DNA of 64,000 bases from AC-32 sp963716865 (GCA_963716865.1 CAVQUF010000001.1:372001-436000), one strand, 5' to 3'. Shown: positions 16,656-25,562, numbered from the stretch's first letter. Notes: generated by a model from the letters alone, not told the origin. A program made the numbers and translations.

Positions 16656-18482
16656 CTACTCGACCGTGACGGTCTTCGCCAGGTTGCGCGGCTGGTCGAC
16701 GTTCAGGCCGCGCAGCCGGGCGATGCGGTAGGCGAGCAGCTGGAGCGGCAACACGGCCAGCACCGCCTGCAGGAACGCGGGCGTCCTCGGCACGTAGATG
16801 ACGTCGTCGGCGTGGTGCTGGATGTCCTCGTTGCCGTCCGTCGCGATCGCAATCACGTGCGCGCCGCGGGCCCTCGTCTCCTGGATGTTCGAGACGACCT
16901 TGTCGTAGACGTGTGAGTCGGTCGCCACGCAGACGACCGGCGTGTCGTCGTCGAGGAGCGCGATCGGCCCGTGCTTCATCTCGCCGGCCGAGTACGCCTC
17001 GGTCGGGATATACGCGATCTCCTTCAGCTTCAGCGCGCCCTCGAGGCAGACGGGGAGGCCGATGTGGCGCCCGAGGTAGAGGAAGAACGGCTTGTCGTAG
17101 TAGCGCTGGGCGATCTCCTCGATCGGGTGGCTGCCGTCGAGGAAGGCCGCCATCCTCTCCGGGAGCGCGTGCAGCTCGTCGAGGATGAACCTGAGCTCGT
17201 CCGGAGGCATCGTCTCGCGCACCTGGGCCAGCTTGAGCGCGATCAGGTCGAGCAGCGCGACCTGCGCGGTGAACGTCTTCGACGCGGCGACGCCGATCTC
17301 GAGGCCGCAGCGCGTGTAGACGACCGAGTCGACCTCGCGCGTGATCTGCGAGCCCATCATGTTCGTGATCGCGAGCGTGTGCGCGCCCTTCTCGCGGGCG
17401 AGGCGCATCGCCGCGATCGTGTCGATCGTCTCGCCCGATTGCGAGATCCCGATCACGAGCGTGTCCGGGCCGATCACGGGGTTGCGGTACCGCCACTCGC
17501 TGGCGATGTCGGGCTCGACCGGGATCCGCGCCCACTCCTCGATCACGTAGCGACCGACCACGCCCGCGTGGTACGCGGTGCCGCACGCGAGGATCACGAT
17601 CCGGCGCAGGTTGCGCAGCTCCTCGTCGGATAGGCCGAGCTCCTCGAGCTCGAGCCGTCCGTGCCGGACGCGCTCGCCGAGCGTCTCCCCGACCGCCTCG
17701 GGCTGCTCGTAGATCTCCTTGAGCATGAACGTCTCGTAGCCGCTCTTCTCGGCCTCCTCGAGATCCCAGTCGACTTCGATCACCTCGCGCTCGACGTCGC
17801 CGTTCTCGACGTCGATGAAGCGGGCCCCGTCTTCGGTGATCGCCACGATCTCCCCGTCCTCGAGGAGCTGGATCGACCTCGTCTCGGAGATGAACGCGGC
17901 GGCCATCGAGGCGAGGAACATCTCGCCCTGGCCGACGCCGACGAGCAGCGGGCACTGGATACGCGCCCCGACGAGCTCGCCCGGGTGGTCGTGGTGGACG
18001 ACGACGAAGGCGAAGTGGCCCTCGAGCTCCTTGTACGCGGCGCGAACGGCCTCGACGAGGTCGCCCTGGTAATGGCGCTCGATCAGGTGGACGACCACCT
18101 CGGCGTCGGTCTCGGAGCTGAACGTGTGCCCGTCGGCCTCGAGCGAGCCCTTGAGCTCGCGGTAGTTCTCGACGATCCCGTTCAGCACGATCGCGATCCG
18201 GCCGTCGTCGCAGCCGGTCAGCGGATGCGCGTTCTGCTCGGTCACCGCGCCGTGGGTCGCCCAGCGGGTATGCCCCAGCCCGGTCGTCGCCAGGGAGCCG
18301 TTCGTCCCGGCCTCGTCCTTCAGGAACTGGAGGTTGCCGACCGCGCGGAGATAGTCGAGGCGCTCGTCCTCGCGGAGCGCGAGCCCGGCGGAGTCGTAGC
18401 CACGGTACTCGAGGCGCTCGAGACCCTGGAGGAGAAGCTCCTTACAGGGCCTGTGCCCGACGTAGCCGATGATTCCGCACAC
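16656..18482 (-). CDS. glmS: Glutamine-fructose-6-phosphate transaminase (isomerizing)
   Basis: GlmS makes glucosamine-6-phosphate, the first step toward UDP-GlcNAc. The 608-residue protein starts MCGIIGYVG, leaving Cys as the N-terminal nucleophile of the glutaminase domain (residues 1 to about 230), followed by two SIS sugar-isomerase domains. The second half contains ILACGTAYHAGVVG and IGISQSGETIDT. The ending DQPRNLAKTVTVE is the family signature. GGGAGG lies 6 bases before the GTG start. No glmS ribozyme fold is visible upstream. glmM lies 61 bases upstream on the same strand. Confidence 0.97.
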   Translation of the reverse strand: MCGIIGYVGHRPCKELLLQGLERLEYRGYDSAGLALREDERLDYLRAVGNLQFLKDEAGTNGSLATTGLGHTRWATHGAVTEQNAHPLTGCDDGRIAIVLNGIVENYRELKGSLEADGHTFSSETDAEVVVHLIERHYQGDLVEAVRAAYKELEGHFAFVVVHHDHPGELVGARIQCPLLVGVGQGEMFLASMAAAFISETRSIQLLEDGEIVAITEDGARFIDVENGDVEREVIEVDWDLEEAEKSGYETFMLKEIYEQPEAVGETLGERVRHGRLELEELGLSDEELRNLRRIVILACGTAYHAGVVGRYVIEEWARIPVEPDIASEWRYRNPVIGPDTLVIGISQSGETIDTIAAMRLAREKGAHTLAITNMMGSQITREVDSVVYTRCGLEIGVAASKTFTAQVALLDLIALKLAQVRETMPPDELRFILDELHALPERMAAFLDGSHPIEEIAQRYYDKPFFLYLGRHIGLPVCLEGALKLKEIAYIPTEAYSAGEMKHGPIALLDDDTPVVCVATDSHVYDKVVSNIQETRARGAHVIAIATDGNEDIQHHADDVIYVPRTPAFLQAVLAVLPLQLLAYRIARLRGLNVDQPRNLAKTVTVE

Positions 18483-18523
18483 GCGAAACCTCCCTGAGAA
18501 TGCGAAATGCCCGGCTGTTTCCC

Positions 18524-18543
18524 CCGTCCCGTCGTCGGGACGG
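18524..18543 (-). terminator. Hairpin between glmM and glmS
   Basis: CCGTCCCG and CGGGACGG pair as a perfect 8-bp stem with a 4-base loop, directly after the glmM stop. It lacks a T tract, so it may be an attenuator or an RNA-processing site rather than a full terminator. Confidence 0.45.
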
Positions 18544-19809
18544 TCAGCCGAGCTCTCGTGTCACGAGAGACCGGATAGTAGCACAGCTTTTTTCTGCTTT
18601 CTCGCGCGATTCTGCCTCTACGAGCACCCGAATCACGGGCTCCGTGCCCGATGGACGCACGAGAACACGGCCCTTTTCGCCCAGCTCGGCGCTCACGCGC
18701 TCGATCTCGCGAGAGAGGCTCTCCGGCAGCTCCTTTGTGGCAACACGCACGTTTGCGGTGGCCTGTGGAAAGCGCATCATCACGGCGGCCGCTTCCTGGA
18801 GCGTCCGGCCCTCGAGCGCGTCGCAGAGCAGCAGTCCCGCGGCGAGGCCGTCGCCCGTGACGTGGTCGCGCAGGTAGATGACGTGACCCGACTGCTCCCC
18901 GCCGAGGAGGCCGCTCTCGCGGCGGAGTGCCTCGAGCACGTAGCGGTCGCCGACATCCGTCGTCACGACACGGATCCCGTGCTCCTCGGCGAGCCGGTGG
19001 AAGCCGAGGTTCGTCATCGACGTGACCGCGACGAGGTCGACCTGGAGGTGGAGCATCAGGATCGCGAGGATCTGGTCGCCGTCGACGACCTCTCCACGCG
19101 CGTCGACCGCCAGCATCCGGTCGCCGTCCCCGTCGAACGCGATCCCGAGGTCGGCCCCGACCTTAGTAACAGTCTGTTGCAAAGTCCCGAGGTCGGTCGC
19201 GCCGCAGCCGACGTTGATGTTCGTCCCGTCGGGCTCCGAGCCGATCGCCGTCACCTGGGCCCCGAGCTGCTCGAACGCCTTCGGCGCGATCCCGGAGTAG
19301 GCGCCGTTCGCGCAGTCGACCACGACGTTCAGGCGGGAGAGATCGGAGCCGAAGCGCTCCACGATGTGCTCGAGATAGCTGTCCGTAGCGACACCGACGT
19401 GGTCGATCGTGCCGGTCGTGCCCGCGGCCGGCGCGTCGAAGAGCGCCTCGATCTCCTCCTCTGCGGAATCGGTCAGCTTCTGGCCCTCGCGATCGAAGAG
19501 CTTGACGCCGTTGTACTCGGGCGGGTTGTGCGAGGCCGAGATCACCGCGCCGAGGTCCAGGGCGAGTAGCGCCACGGCCGGCGTGGGGAGCACGCCTGCG
19601 AGCACCGCATGTCCTCCGCCCGCGACCACCCCGCGCGCGAACGCCTCCTCCAGCTCCGGGCCCGAGCCCCGCGTGTCGCGCCCGACGAACACGCGGCCGC
19701 CCTGCGACCAGAGCGTCGCCGCCCGGCCGAGCTGCTCGACGAGCTCGGGGGTCAGGTCCTCGCCGACTACGCCTCGGACCCCGTCGGTCCCGAAGTAGCG
19801 GCGGGGCAC
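18544..19809 (-). CDS. glmM: Phosphoglucosamine mutase
   Basis: GlmM converts glucosamine-6-phosphate to glucosamine-1-phosphate. The 421-residue protein opens RYFGTDGVRG, has the phosphoserine loop ISASHNPPEYNG (about residue 93), the Mg-binding loop FDGDGDR (about residue 230) and the phosphate-binding VRPSGTEPVIRV near the C-terminus. The GTG start overlaps the rpsI stop by one base (TAGTG), so it belongs to the rplM-rpsI transcript. A 22-base stretch at 19163-19184 inside the gene matches the palindromic element of 62186-62207 at 20 positions. Confidence 0.96.
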   Translation of the reverse strand: MPRRYFGTDGVRGVVGEDLTPELVEQLGRAATLWSQGGRVFVGRDTRGSGPELEEAFARGVVAGGGHAVLAGVLPTPAVALLALDLGAVISASHNPPEYNGVKLFDREGQKLTDSAEEEIEALFDAPAAGTTGTIDHVGVATDSYLEHIVERFGSDLSRLNVVVDCANGAYSGIAPKAFEQLGAQVTAIGSEPDGTNINVGCGATDLGTLQQTVTKVGADLGIAFDGDGDRMLAVDARGEVVDGDQILAILMLHLQVDLVAVTSMTNLGFHRLAEEHGIRVVTTDVGDRYVLEALRRESGLLGGEQSGHVIYLRDHVTGDGLAAGLLLCDALEGRTLQEAAAVMMRFPQATANVRVATKELPESLSREIERVSAELGEKGRVLVRPSGTEPVIRVLVEAESREKAEKSCATIRSLVTRELG

Positions 19810-20204
19810 TAACGCTTGGAGAACTGCGGCGCCTTGCGCGCCTTGTGCAGGCCGGCCTTCTTGCGCTCCACGATCCGCGCGTCGCGCGTGAGGAAGCCCG
19901 CGCGCTTGAGCGCAACGCGCAGCTCGGGATCCGCGTCGACGAGGGCCCGCGCGATCCCGTGGCGGACGGCGCCGGCCTGGCCGCTCGGCCCGCCGCCCTG
20001 GACGCGGACGCGGATGTCGAACGTCCCTTCGACGCCGGCCACCTTGAGGGGCGCGAGCGCCTGCTCGCGGTGCGCTGCCCGCGGGAAGTAGTCCTCGATC
20101 GAGCGGCCGTTGAACCAGGTCGCGCCGCCGCCCGGCCGCAGGATCACGCGCGCGACCGACGTCTTGCGCTTGCCGGTGCCCCGGTACTGGGCGATCTCGT
20201 TCAC
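19809..20204 (-). CDS. rpsI: 30S ribosomal protein S9
   Basis: The 131-residue protein has the usual QYRGTGKRKTSVARV opening and the C-terminal KAGLHKARKAPQFSKR tail that reaches the P-site tRNA. It follows rplM, with copy C of the dispersed element in the gap, and is overlapped by glmM. Length is normal. Confidence 0.97.
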   Translation of the reverse strand: MNEIAQYRGTGKRKTSVARVILRPGGGATWFNGRSIEDYFPRAAHREQALAPLKVAGVEGTFDIRVRVQGGGPSGQAGAVRHGIARALVDADPELRVALKRAGFLTRDARIVERKKAGLHKARKAPQFSKR

Positions 20205-20231
20205 ACGCGCACCTCTCGACTTCCGGTGTGT

Positions 20232-20301
20232 CGACCGGTCATTTCAGACGGCCGCACGGGCAGAGCCCGTCCGGCCTGATGACGACACCGCAAGCGGCGT
20301 C
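20232..20301 (-). repeat. Dispersed two-hairpin intergenic element, copy C
   Basis: This copy sits in the rplM-rpsI gap, starting directly after the rplM stop. On the minus strand hairpin 1 is GACGCC gcttgc GGTGTC, hairpin 2 centres on GGACGGGC tct GCCCGTGCGG, and the box is GTCTGAAATGACCGGTCG. Base changes against copies A and D occur on both sides of both stems, which keeps the pairing. Confidence 0.82.
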
Positions 20302-20736
20302 TCATGTTTTCAACTCCAGCTCGGCCGGCGCCTGCGCCTCGTGCGGGTGCTCGGGGCCGGCGTAGATCTTCAGCTTGTTGATCTGCGCGCGCGACAGCCG
20401 GTTGCGGGGGAGCATGCCCTTGACCGCCTTGCGCAGGACCTCTGTGGGCCGGCGCTCGAGCTGCTCGCGGAGCGTCCGGCTGCGCAATCCACCCGGGTAG
20501 CCCGAATGGCGGTGGTACATCTTGTCGTCGAGCTTCTTGCCGGTAACGGCGATCTTCTCGGCGTTCACGACCACGACGAAATCGCCCGTGTCGACGTGTG
20601 GGGTGTACTCGGGCTTGCCCTTGCCTCGGAGCATGTCTGCGATCTGCGTAGCGAGACGCCCGAGCGTCTTGCCCTCTGCGTCGACGAGGTACCAGCGGCG
20701 CTCGACCTCGCCCGGCTTTGCGTTCCAGGTCTTCAT
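20302..20736 (-). CDS. rplM: 50S ribosomal protein L13
   Basis: The 144-residue protein has the L13 motifs WYLVDAEGKTLGRLAT, GDFVVVVNAEKI and KMYHRHSGYPGG, and the C-terminal LKIYAGPEHPHEAQ. It begins a ribosomal-protein operon with rpsI, glmM and glmS. The ATG overlaps the stop of the uracil-DNA-glycosylase-like gene (ATGA). TACGAT and a leader hairpin lie just upstream, inside the 3' end of that gene. Confidence 0.97.
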   Translation of the reverse strand: MKTWNAKPGEVERRWYLVDAEGKTLGRLATQIADMLRGKGKPEYTPHVDTGDFVVVVNAEKIAVTGKKLDDKMYHRHSGYPGGLRSRTLREQLERRPTEVLRKAVKGMLPRNRLSRAQINKLKIYAGPEHPHEAQAPAELELKT

Positions 20737-21296
20737 CTCGTGACAGAAAAGCGGCGGACACCACGTCCGCCGAGGCCGAATCGTAGCAGCCCGCGCCTGA
20801 AATCCGTGGCGCCCCCATGGCTGGGATGCCGGACGTACGGCGCGCCGAGGACAGCCTGCGCGACGCGCCCGACGGCGAGCACGCGGCGGCCGCGCGCGAG
20901 CTCGCGCAGGAACGGCGCGGAAGCGTGGATCTCCACGCGCGTCGGGCGGCGGTTCGTTTCCGGCCGGCCGGGGAGATGCGGATGCGTCGGCACGACGTTC
21001 CAGCAGAGCGTCTCCTCCTCCAGCTCGAGCTCGGCGAGCACGCGGCGGACGATCGTCGCCGTCGCCTCTGCCGGTCCTTCGCCGCTCAGCTGGCGCTCGG
21101 AGGTGAACGGGACACCGGAGACCCGCGCGCCGCGATAACCGGCGGCCTCGCCGACGAGCAGCAGCGGGGCGTCGCTCCGCGACTCGAGATATGCGGACAG
21201 CCGCTCCCGCCGCATCGCCGCGCCCGGGCCGTCACGATAGAAGTTGAAGGTCTCGCCGATCGTCGCACCGGCGAGCCGCGTGATGAGCTCATCCAT
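20733..21296 (-). CDS. Uracil-DNA-glycosylase superfamily protein
   Basis: A 187-residue protein with the superfamily motif 1 LLLVGEAAGYRGARVSGVPF (about residues 45-64) and a C-terminal motif HPSHGGATDFRRGL that fits the DNA-intercalation loop of the fold. Related proteins act on uracil or other damaged bases, or have lost activity. The start ATG (21296) overlaps the divergent phospholipase D-like gene by 14 bases. The last 20 or so residues are encoded by the rplM promoter and leader region and look unconstrained. Confidence 0.72.
   Translation of the reverse strand: MDELITRLAGATIGETFNFYRDGPGAAMRRERLSAYLESRSDAPLLLVGEAAGYRGARVSGVPFTSERQLSGEGPAEATATIVRRVLAELELEEETLCWNVVPTHPHLPGRPETNRRPTRVEIHASAPFLRELARGRRVLAVGRVAQAVLGAPYVRHPSHGGATDFRRGLLRFGLGGRGVRRFSVTR
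20752..20772 (-). promoter_or_regulatory. Leader hairpin before rplM
   Basis: On the minus strand CGGCGGAC gtggt GTCCGCCG is followed by CTTTTCT and then the rplM start 16 bases after the stem. It resembles the small L13-binding leaders known in other bacteria or an attenuator; which of these applies cannot be decided from sequence. Confidence 0.45.
20780..20785 (-). promoter_or_regulatory. -10-like hexamer of the rplM operon
   Basis: TACGAT on the minus strand. A start about 7 bases downstream would place the leader hairpin at the very 5' end of the transcript. Confidence 0.45.
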
Positions 21297-22335
21297 CCGG
21301 ATCCGAACTCTGACGGACGGCGGCCAGAAGCCGCTCGAGATCGCGCACGCCGTGGCGGAGTTCCTGGACGCGGCGCAGCGCTCGCTCGACCTCGCGCAGT
21401 ACGACTTCAACCTCGGCCCCGAGACACGCGAGGTCGTGGGCGGCGCGATCCAGGCGGCCGCGAAGCGAGGGGTGGCGGTGCGGATCGTCTACAACGTCGA
21501 CCACGGGAATCCGATCCCCGTGCCACCTCCGCCCGAGCCGGACGTCGCGCTGATCACGTCTCTGGGCGTGCCCGCCAAGGCCATCGCCGGGGTGCCGGAC
21601 CTGATGCACCACAAGTACGTCGTCCGCGACGGCGAGTCGGTCTGGACCGGGTCGCTGAACTGGACCGACGACTCGTGGTCGCGGCAGGAGAACGTGGTCG
21701 TCACCGTCGACTCGGCCGAGCTGGCGAAGGCGTTCACGCTCGACTTCGAGGAGCTCTGGACGACCGGCGACGTCGAGCGCAGCGGCTTCGCCGAGCCGCG
21801 GCCGGTGGAGATCGACGAGACCCGCGCGAGGCCGTGGTTCACGCCGGGCTTCGCCGACGCGCTCACACACCGGATCGCGAAGAAGATCGGGCACGCGGAG
21901 CGCATCCGCATCTGCTCGCCCGTGATCACCTCGGCACCGATCCTGGCCACGCTCGCGCAGCGGATCGCCGACGGGCGGGGCGACATCGCGGGCTGCGTGG
22001 ACGGAACACAGGTCGACGAGGTCGTCCGCCAGTGGCGCAAGGAGCCGAATGCCGCCTGGAAGCTGCCGCTCCTCGAGCGCGTGCTCGGCGGCCAGTTCTC
22101 GGGCAAGCGCTCGGAGCCGTGGGATCCGGTCGGGAGCGTCCACGACTTCATGCACGCGAAGCTGGTCGTCGCCGACGACGTCGTCTTCGCAGGCTCCTTC
22201 AACCTCTCGCACTCGGGTGAGAAGAACGCCGAGAACGTGGTCGAGCTGGCGAGCCCCGACCTTGCCGAGCAGCTCGCCGCCTACACCGACCAGGTGCGCG
22301 CGCTCTACCCGCCGGCCGCCATCTCGACGCGCTGA
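21283..22335 (+). CDS. Phospholipase D-like protein with two HKD motifs
   Basis: A 350-residue PLD-superfamily protein. The first half-site is HHKYVVRDG followed by GSLNWTDDS (about residues 108-135); the second is HAKLVVADDVVFAGSFNLSH (about 286-305). Each has the HxKx4D core, so both halves of the active site look intact. There is no signal peptide, suggesting a cytoplasmic phosphodiesterase or nuclease; cardiolipin synthase is less likely without membrane segments. The ATG start overlaps the divergent glycosylase gene. Confidence 0.82.
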   Translation: MSSSIRIRTLTDGGQKPLEIAHAVAEFLDAAQRSLDLAQYDFNLGPETREVVGGAIQAAAKRGVAVRIVYNVDHGNPIPVPPPPEPDVALITSLGVPAKAIAGVPDLMHHKYVVRDGESVWTGSLNWTDDSWSRQENVVVTVDSAELAKAFTLDFEELWTTGDVERSGFAEPRPVEIDETRARPWFTPGFADALTHRIAKKIGHAERIRICSPVITSAPILATLAQRIADGRGDIAGCVDGTQVDEVVRQWRKEPNAAWKLPLLERVLGGQFSGKRSEPWDPVGSVHDFMHAKLVVADDVVFAGSFNLSHSGEKNAENVVELASPDLAEQLAAYTDQVRALYPPAAISTR

Positions 22336-22382
22336 GGCCGGGTCCGCAAGGCTTCGGGAGACAGCGAGCTGGAGGTGCTCCC

Positions 22383-22772
22383 GTGGAGACCGAGAGGACG
22401 TTTGTAGAGCGCCTCGCCGACCGGATGGGCGCGCGGGGCGGCGTCGCGACCGTGTTCGGCGAGCCGGTGGAGCGCGACGAGGTGACCGTGATCCCGGTGG
22501 CGCGGGCTGCGTGGGGCTTCGGCGGTGGGTCCGGAAGCGCCTCGGCGGGCGGCGGCGAAGGCGGCGGAGGCGGGACGATCGCGTGGCCGGTCGGCTACAT
22601 CGAGCTGCGCGGCGCGGAGACGAGCTTTCGCCCGATCGTCGACCTGCGCCCATTCGTGATTGCCGGGGCGTTCGGCCTCGCCGCCGGCCTGGTCGCCGCT
22701 GCGCGACAGCTAGCGCCGCCGCCGCGTGGGCTGGCTACTCCCACTCGATCGTCGAGGGCGGCTTCGAGGTGA
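22383..22772 (+). CDS. GerW/YtfJ-family protein
   Basis: A 129-residue protein. It has the GerW (sporulation YtfJ) layout: VFGEPVERDEVTVIPVARA, a glycine-rich stretch (about residues 42-62), then WPVGYIELRGAETSFRPIVD. A hydrophobic segment (FVIAGAFGLAAGLVAA) follows and could be a membrane anchor. GGAGG ends 7 bases before the GTG start. The last 12 codons overlap the convergent guaA gene. In non-sporulating actinobacteria the role of the family is unknown. Confidence 0.72.
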   Translation: METERTFVERLADRMGARGGVATVFGEPVERDEVTVIPVARAAWGFGGGSGSASAGGGEGGGGGTIAWPVGYIELRGAETSFRPIVDLRPFVIAGAFGLAAGLVAAARQLAPPPRGLATPTRSSRAASR

Positions 22773-24312
22773 TGTCGAGCACGACGCGGTTCACCGCCGG
22801 CACCTCGTTCACGATCCGCGACGAGATCGTCTCGAGCAGGTCGTAGGGCAGGCGCGCCCAGTCGGCCGTCATCGCGTCGTCGCTCGTCACGGCGCGGATC
22901 ACGACCGGGTAGCCGTAGGTCCGCTCGTCCCCCTGGACGCCGACCGAGCGGATCGCCGGCAGGACCGCGAACGACTGCCAGAGCTCGCGGTAGAGGCCCG
23001 CGCGGCGGATCTCCTCGAGCAGGATCGCGTCCGCCTCGCGCAGGATCTCGAGCCGCTCGCGGGTGACCTCGCCGATGATCCGGATCGCGAGCCCCGGCCC
23101 CGGGAACGGCTGCCGCCACACCATCTGGTCGGGCAGGCCGAGCTCCTCGCCGACGCGCCGCACCTCGTCCTTGAACAGCAGCCGCAACGGCTCCACGAGC
23201 TCCATCTCCATCTCGGCCGGCAGGCCGCCGACGTTGTGGTGCGACTTGATCTTCGCGGCGACCGCCGCGTCCCCGCCGGACTCGATCACGTCGGAGTAGA
23301 GCGTTCCCTGAACGAGGTAGCGGATCTTGCCCAGGCGCTGCGACTCCTCCTCGAAGACGCGGATGAACTCCTCCCCGACCGCCTTGCGCTTCTCCTCCGG
23401 GTCGGCCACGCCGTCGAGACGGGTGAGGAACCGCTCCTGCGCCTCGACGTGGACGAGCGGGATGTGGAAATGGCCCTCGAAGGTCTCCACCACCTGCACC
23501 GCCTCGTCGCGCCGCAGCAGCCCGTGGTCGACGAAGACGCAGACGAGCTGGTCGCCGACCGCCTTGTGCACGAGCAGCGCTGCGACCGCAGAGTCGACTC
23601 CGCCGGAGAGCGCGCACAGCACGCGCGCGCTTCCCACCTGCGCCCGGATCCGCTCGACCTGCTCCTCGATCACGGCCGCCGCCGTCCACGAGGGCGGAGC
23701 GTCAGCCACCGCGTAGAGGAAGTTCTTGAGCAGGTCGGTGCCGTGGGGCGTGTGGACGACCTCGGGGTGGAACTGGACGGCGTAGAGCTTCCGCTGCGGG
23801 TCCTCGAACGCGGCGACCGGCGCCGCCGGCGAGCCGGCGGTCACGCGCGCGCCCGCGGGAGGGGCGGTCACCGAGTCGCGGTGGCTCATCCAGCCGGTCT
23901 GCTCGCGCGGCAGGCCCTCGAAGAGCTCGCTTTCCTCCTCGGCGTGGATCTCCGTCTTCCCGAACTCCGAGACGCCGGTCCGCTCGACTCGACCGCCGAG
24001 CTCCTGTGCCATCAGCTGCATCCCGTAGCAGATGCCGAGCGTCGGCACGCCGAGTTCGAACAGGCCCGGGTCGACGTGCGGCGCGCCCTCCGCGTAGACC
24101 GACGCGGGCCCGCCGGAGAGCACGAGCGCGCGCGGGTTCCGGGCACGGGCCTCCGCCGGGGCGATCGTGAACGGGACGAGCTCCGAGTAGACCCGGCACT
24201 CCCTGACGCGGCGGGCGATCAGCTGCGCGTACTGGCCGCCGAGGTCGAGCACCAGCACCGGCCGCTCTTCCGGGCCGGGCTCGGCTGCCGGAAGAGGGAC
24301 GACCTCGCCCAC
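22735..24312 (-). CDS. guaA: GMP synthase (glutamine-hydrolysing)
   Basis: GuaA aminates XMP to GMP. The 525-residue protein has the class I amidotransferase domain with the nucleophile in GICYGMQLMA and the His-x-Glu of FHPEVVHTP, then the ATP pyrophosphatase loop LSGGVDSAVAALL (about residues 225-237) and the dimerisation domain ending SKPPSTIEWE. The GTG start overlaps the guaB3 stop by one base (TAGTG), so the two purine genes form one transcription unit. Confidence 0.97.
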   Translation of the reverse strand: MGEVVPLPAAEPGPEERPVLVLDLGGQYAQLIARRVRECRVYSELVPFTIAPAEARARNPRALVLSGGPASVYAEGAPHVDPGLFELGVPTLGICYGMQLMAQELGGRVERTGVSEFGKTEIHAEEESELFEGLPREQTGWMSHRDSVTAPPAGARVTAGSPAAPVAAFEDPQRKLYAVQFHPEVVHTPHGTDLLKNFLYAVADAPPSWTAAAVIEEQVERIRAQVGSARVLCALSGGVDSAVAALLVHKAVGDQLVCVFVDHGLLRRDEAVQVVETFEGHFHIPLVHVEAQERFLTRLDGVADPEEKRKAVGEEFIRVFEEESQRLGKIRYLVQGTLYSDVIESGGDAAVAAKIKSHHNVGGLPAEMEMELVEPLRLLFKDEVRRVGEELGLPDQMVWRQPFPGPGLAIRIIGEVTRERLEILREADAILLEEIRRAGLYRELWQSFAVLPAIRSVGVQGDERTYGYPVVIRAVTSDDAMTADWARLPYDLLETISSRIVNEVPAVNRVVLDITSKPPSTIEWE

Positions 24313-25469
24313 TACCCCATCCCGACCTGTTGGGCCAGCTGGAGCGACTTGCCCTCGGTCTTGATCGCCGGCGCGAGCATCACCTCGGCCTTCTGGAAGT
24401 CGTGGATCGACTCGTAGCCGCAGGTCGCCATCGAGGTGCGAAGCGCGCCCATCAGGTTCAACGTTCCGTCGTTCTCGCGCGCGGGGCCGATCACGATCTC
24501 GTCCAGCGTCGCGTTCTGCTCGACGGCGACCCGCGCGCCGCGCGGCAGCGTCGGGTGGAAGGTCGCCATCCCCCAGTGGAAGCCGCGGCCGGGGGCCTCC
24601 TTGGCGCGGGCGAGAGGCGAGCCGATCATGACCGCGTCCGCGCCGCAGGCGATCGCCTTCGCGATGTCGCCTCCGGTGCGCATCCCTCCGTCCGCGATCA
24701 CGTTCACGTACTTGCCCGTCTCGAGCAGGTGCTGCACGCGTGCCGCCGCCGCGTCCGCGATCGCCGTCGCCTGCGGGACGCCGACGCCGAGGACGCCGCG
24801 CGTGGTGCACGCCTGGCCCGGGCCGACGCCGACGAGCACGCCCTCCGCCCCGGTGCGCATCAGGTGGAGCGCCGTCTGGAAGGAGGCGCAGCCGCCGACG
24901 ATCACCGGCACCGGCAGCTCGGAGATGAACTCCTTCAGGTTGAGCGCCTGGCCGTTCGACGAGACGTGCTCGGCGGAGACGACCGTGCCCTGGATGACGA
25001 GCACGTCGAGCCCTGCATCGAGCGCGACCTCGTAGTGGTCGCGCACGCGCTGGGGAGTCAGCGAGCCCGCCGCGAGCACGCCTCCCTCCTTGATCTCGCG
25101 GATGCGCGCCTCGATCAGCTTCGGGTCGACCGGGCGCGAGTAGATCTCCTGCATCCCGGCCGTCGCCCGGGCCTTGGTCAGCTTCGAGACCTTGTCGAGC
25201 TGACGACCGGCGTCCTTGTAGCGGGTGAAGATCCCTTCGAGGTTGAGCACGCCGAGCCCGCCGAGCTTGCCCAGCTCGACCGCGATCTCGGGTGAGACGA
25301 CGCCGTCCATCGCCGAGGCGAGCAGCGGCAGCTCGAGCAGGTGCGGCCCGAGCTTCCAGCCGATGTCCACGTCCTGGGGATCGCGGGTGCGCCGCGAGGG
25401 CACGATTGCGATGTCGTCGAACCCGTACGCCTGACGCGCTTTCTTGCCCCGGCCGATCTCGATCTCCAC
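24312..25469 (-). CDS. guaB3: IMP dehydrogenase-related protein, GuaB3 family
   Basis: A 385-residue IMPDH/GMP reductase barrel without CBS domains. It contains the phosphate-binding GPGQACTTRGVLGVGVPQ region with the catalytic-loop Cys, VIADGGMRTGGDIAKA, and the flap-region GMATFHPTLPRGAR. This fits the GuaB3 group of actinobacteria and cyanobacteria; cyanobacterial GuaB3 has been reported to act as GMP reductase, so IMPDH activity should not be assumed. AGGGGAG precedes the GTG start. A leader of about 90 bases contains a strong hairpin. It overlaps guaA by one base. Confidence 0.88.
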   Translation of the reverse strand: MEIEIGRGKKARQAYGFDDIAIVPSRRTRDPQDVDIGWKLGPHLLELPLLASAMDGVVSPEIAVELGKLGGLGVLNLEGIFTRYKDAGRQLDKVSKLTKARATAGMQEIYSRPVDPKLIEARIREIKEGGVLAAGSLTPQRVRDHYEVALDAGLDVLVIQGTVVSAEHVSSNGQALNLKEFISELPVPVIVGGCASFQTALHLMRTGAEGVLVGVGPGQACTTRGVLGVGVPQATAIADAAAARVQHLLETGKYVNVIADGGMRTGGDIAKAIACGADAVMIGSPLARAKEAPGRGFHWGMATFHPTLPRGARVAVEQNATLDEIVIGPARENDGTLNLMGALRTSMATCGYESIHDFQKAEVMLAPAIKTEGKSLQLAQQVGMG

Positions 25470-25494
25470 GCGATCGCTCCCCTCTAATGCACCG

Positions 25495-25525
25495 AGGCCC
25501 AGGCGCCGCTGGGCTGCCTGGGCCT
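25495..25525 (-). promoter_or_regulatory. Leader hairpin of guaB3-guaA
   Basis: AGGCCCAGGC and GCCTGGGCCT pair as a perfect 10-bp stem with an 11-base loop (minus-strand loop AGCCCAGCGGC). It lies between TACGAT and the start codon. It could be a cis-regulatory RNA; it does not match the purine riboswitch core. Confidence 0.45.
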
Positions 25526-25562
25526 GGAAATCAGCTCACTTCTGTCTCTCAATTGGCACGCG

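Noticed and set aside
18483..18543. glmS ribozyme upstream of glmS
   Set aside because: Only 61 bases separate glmM and glmS and they hold a simple hairpin; the ribozyme core is absent.
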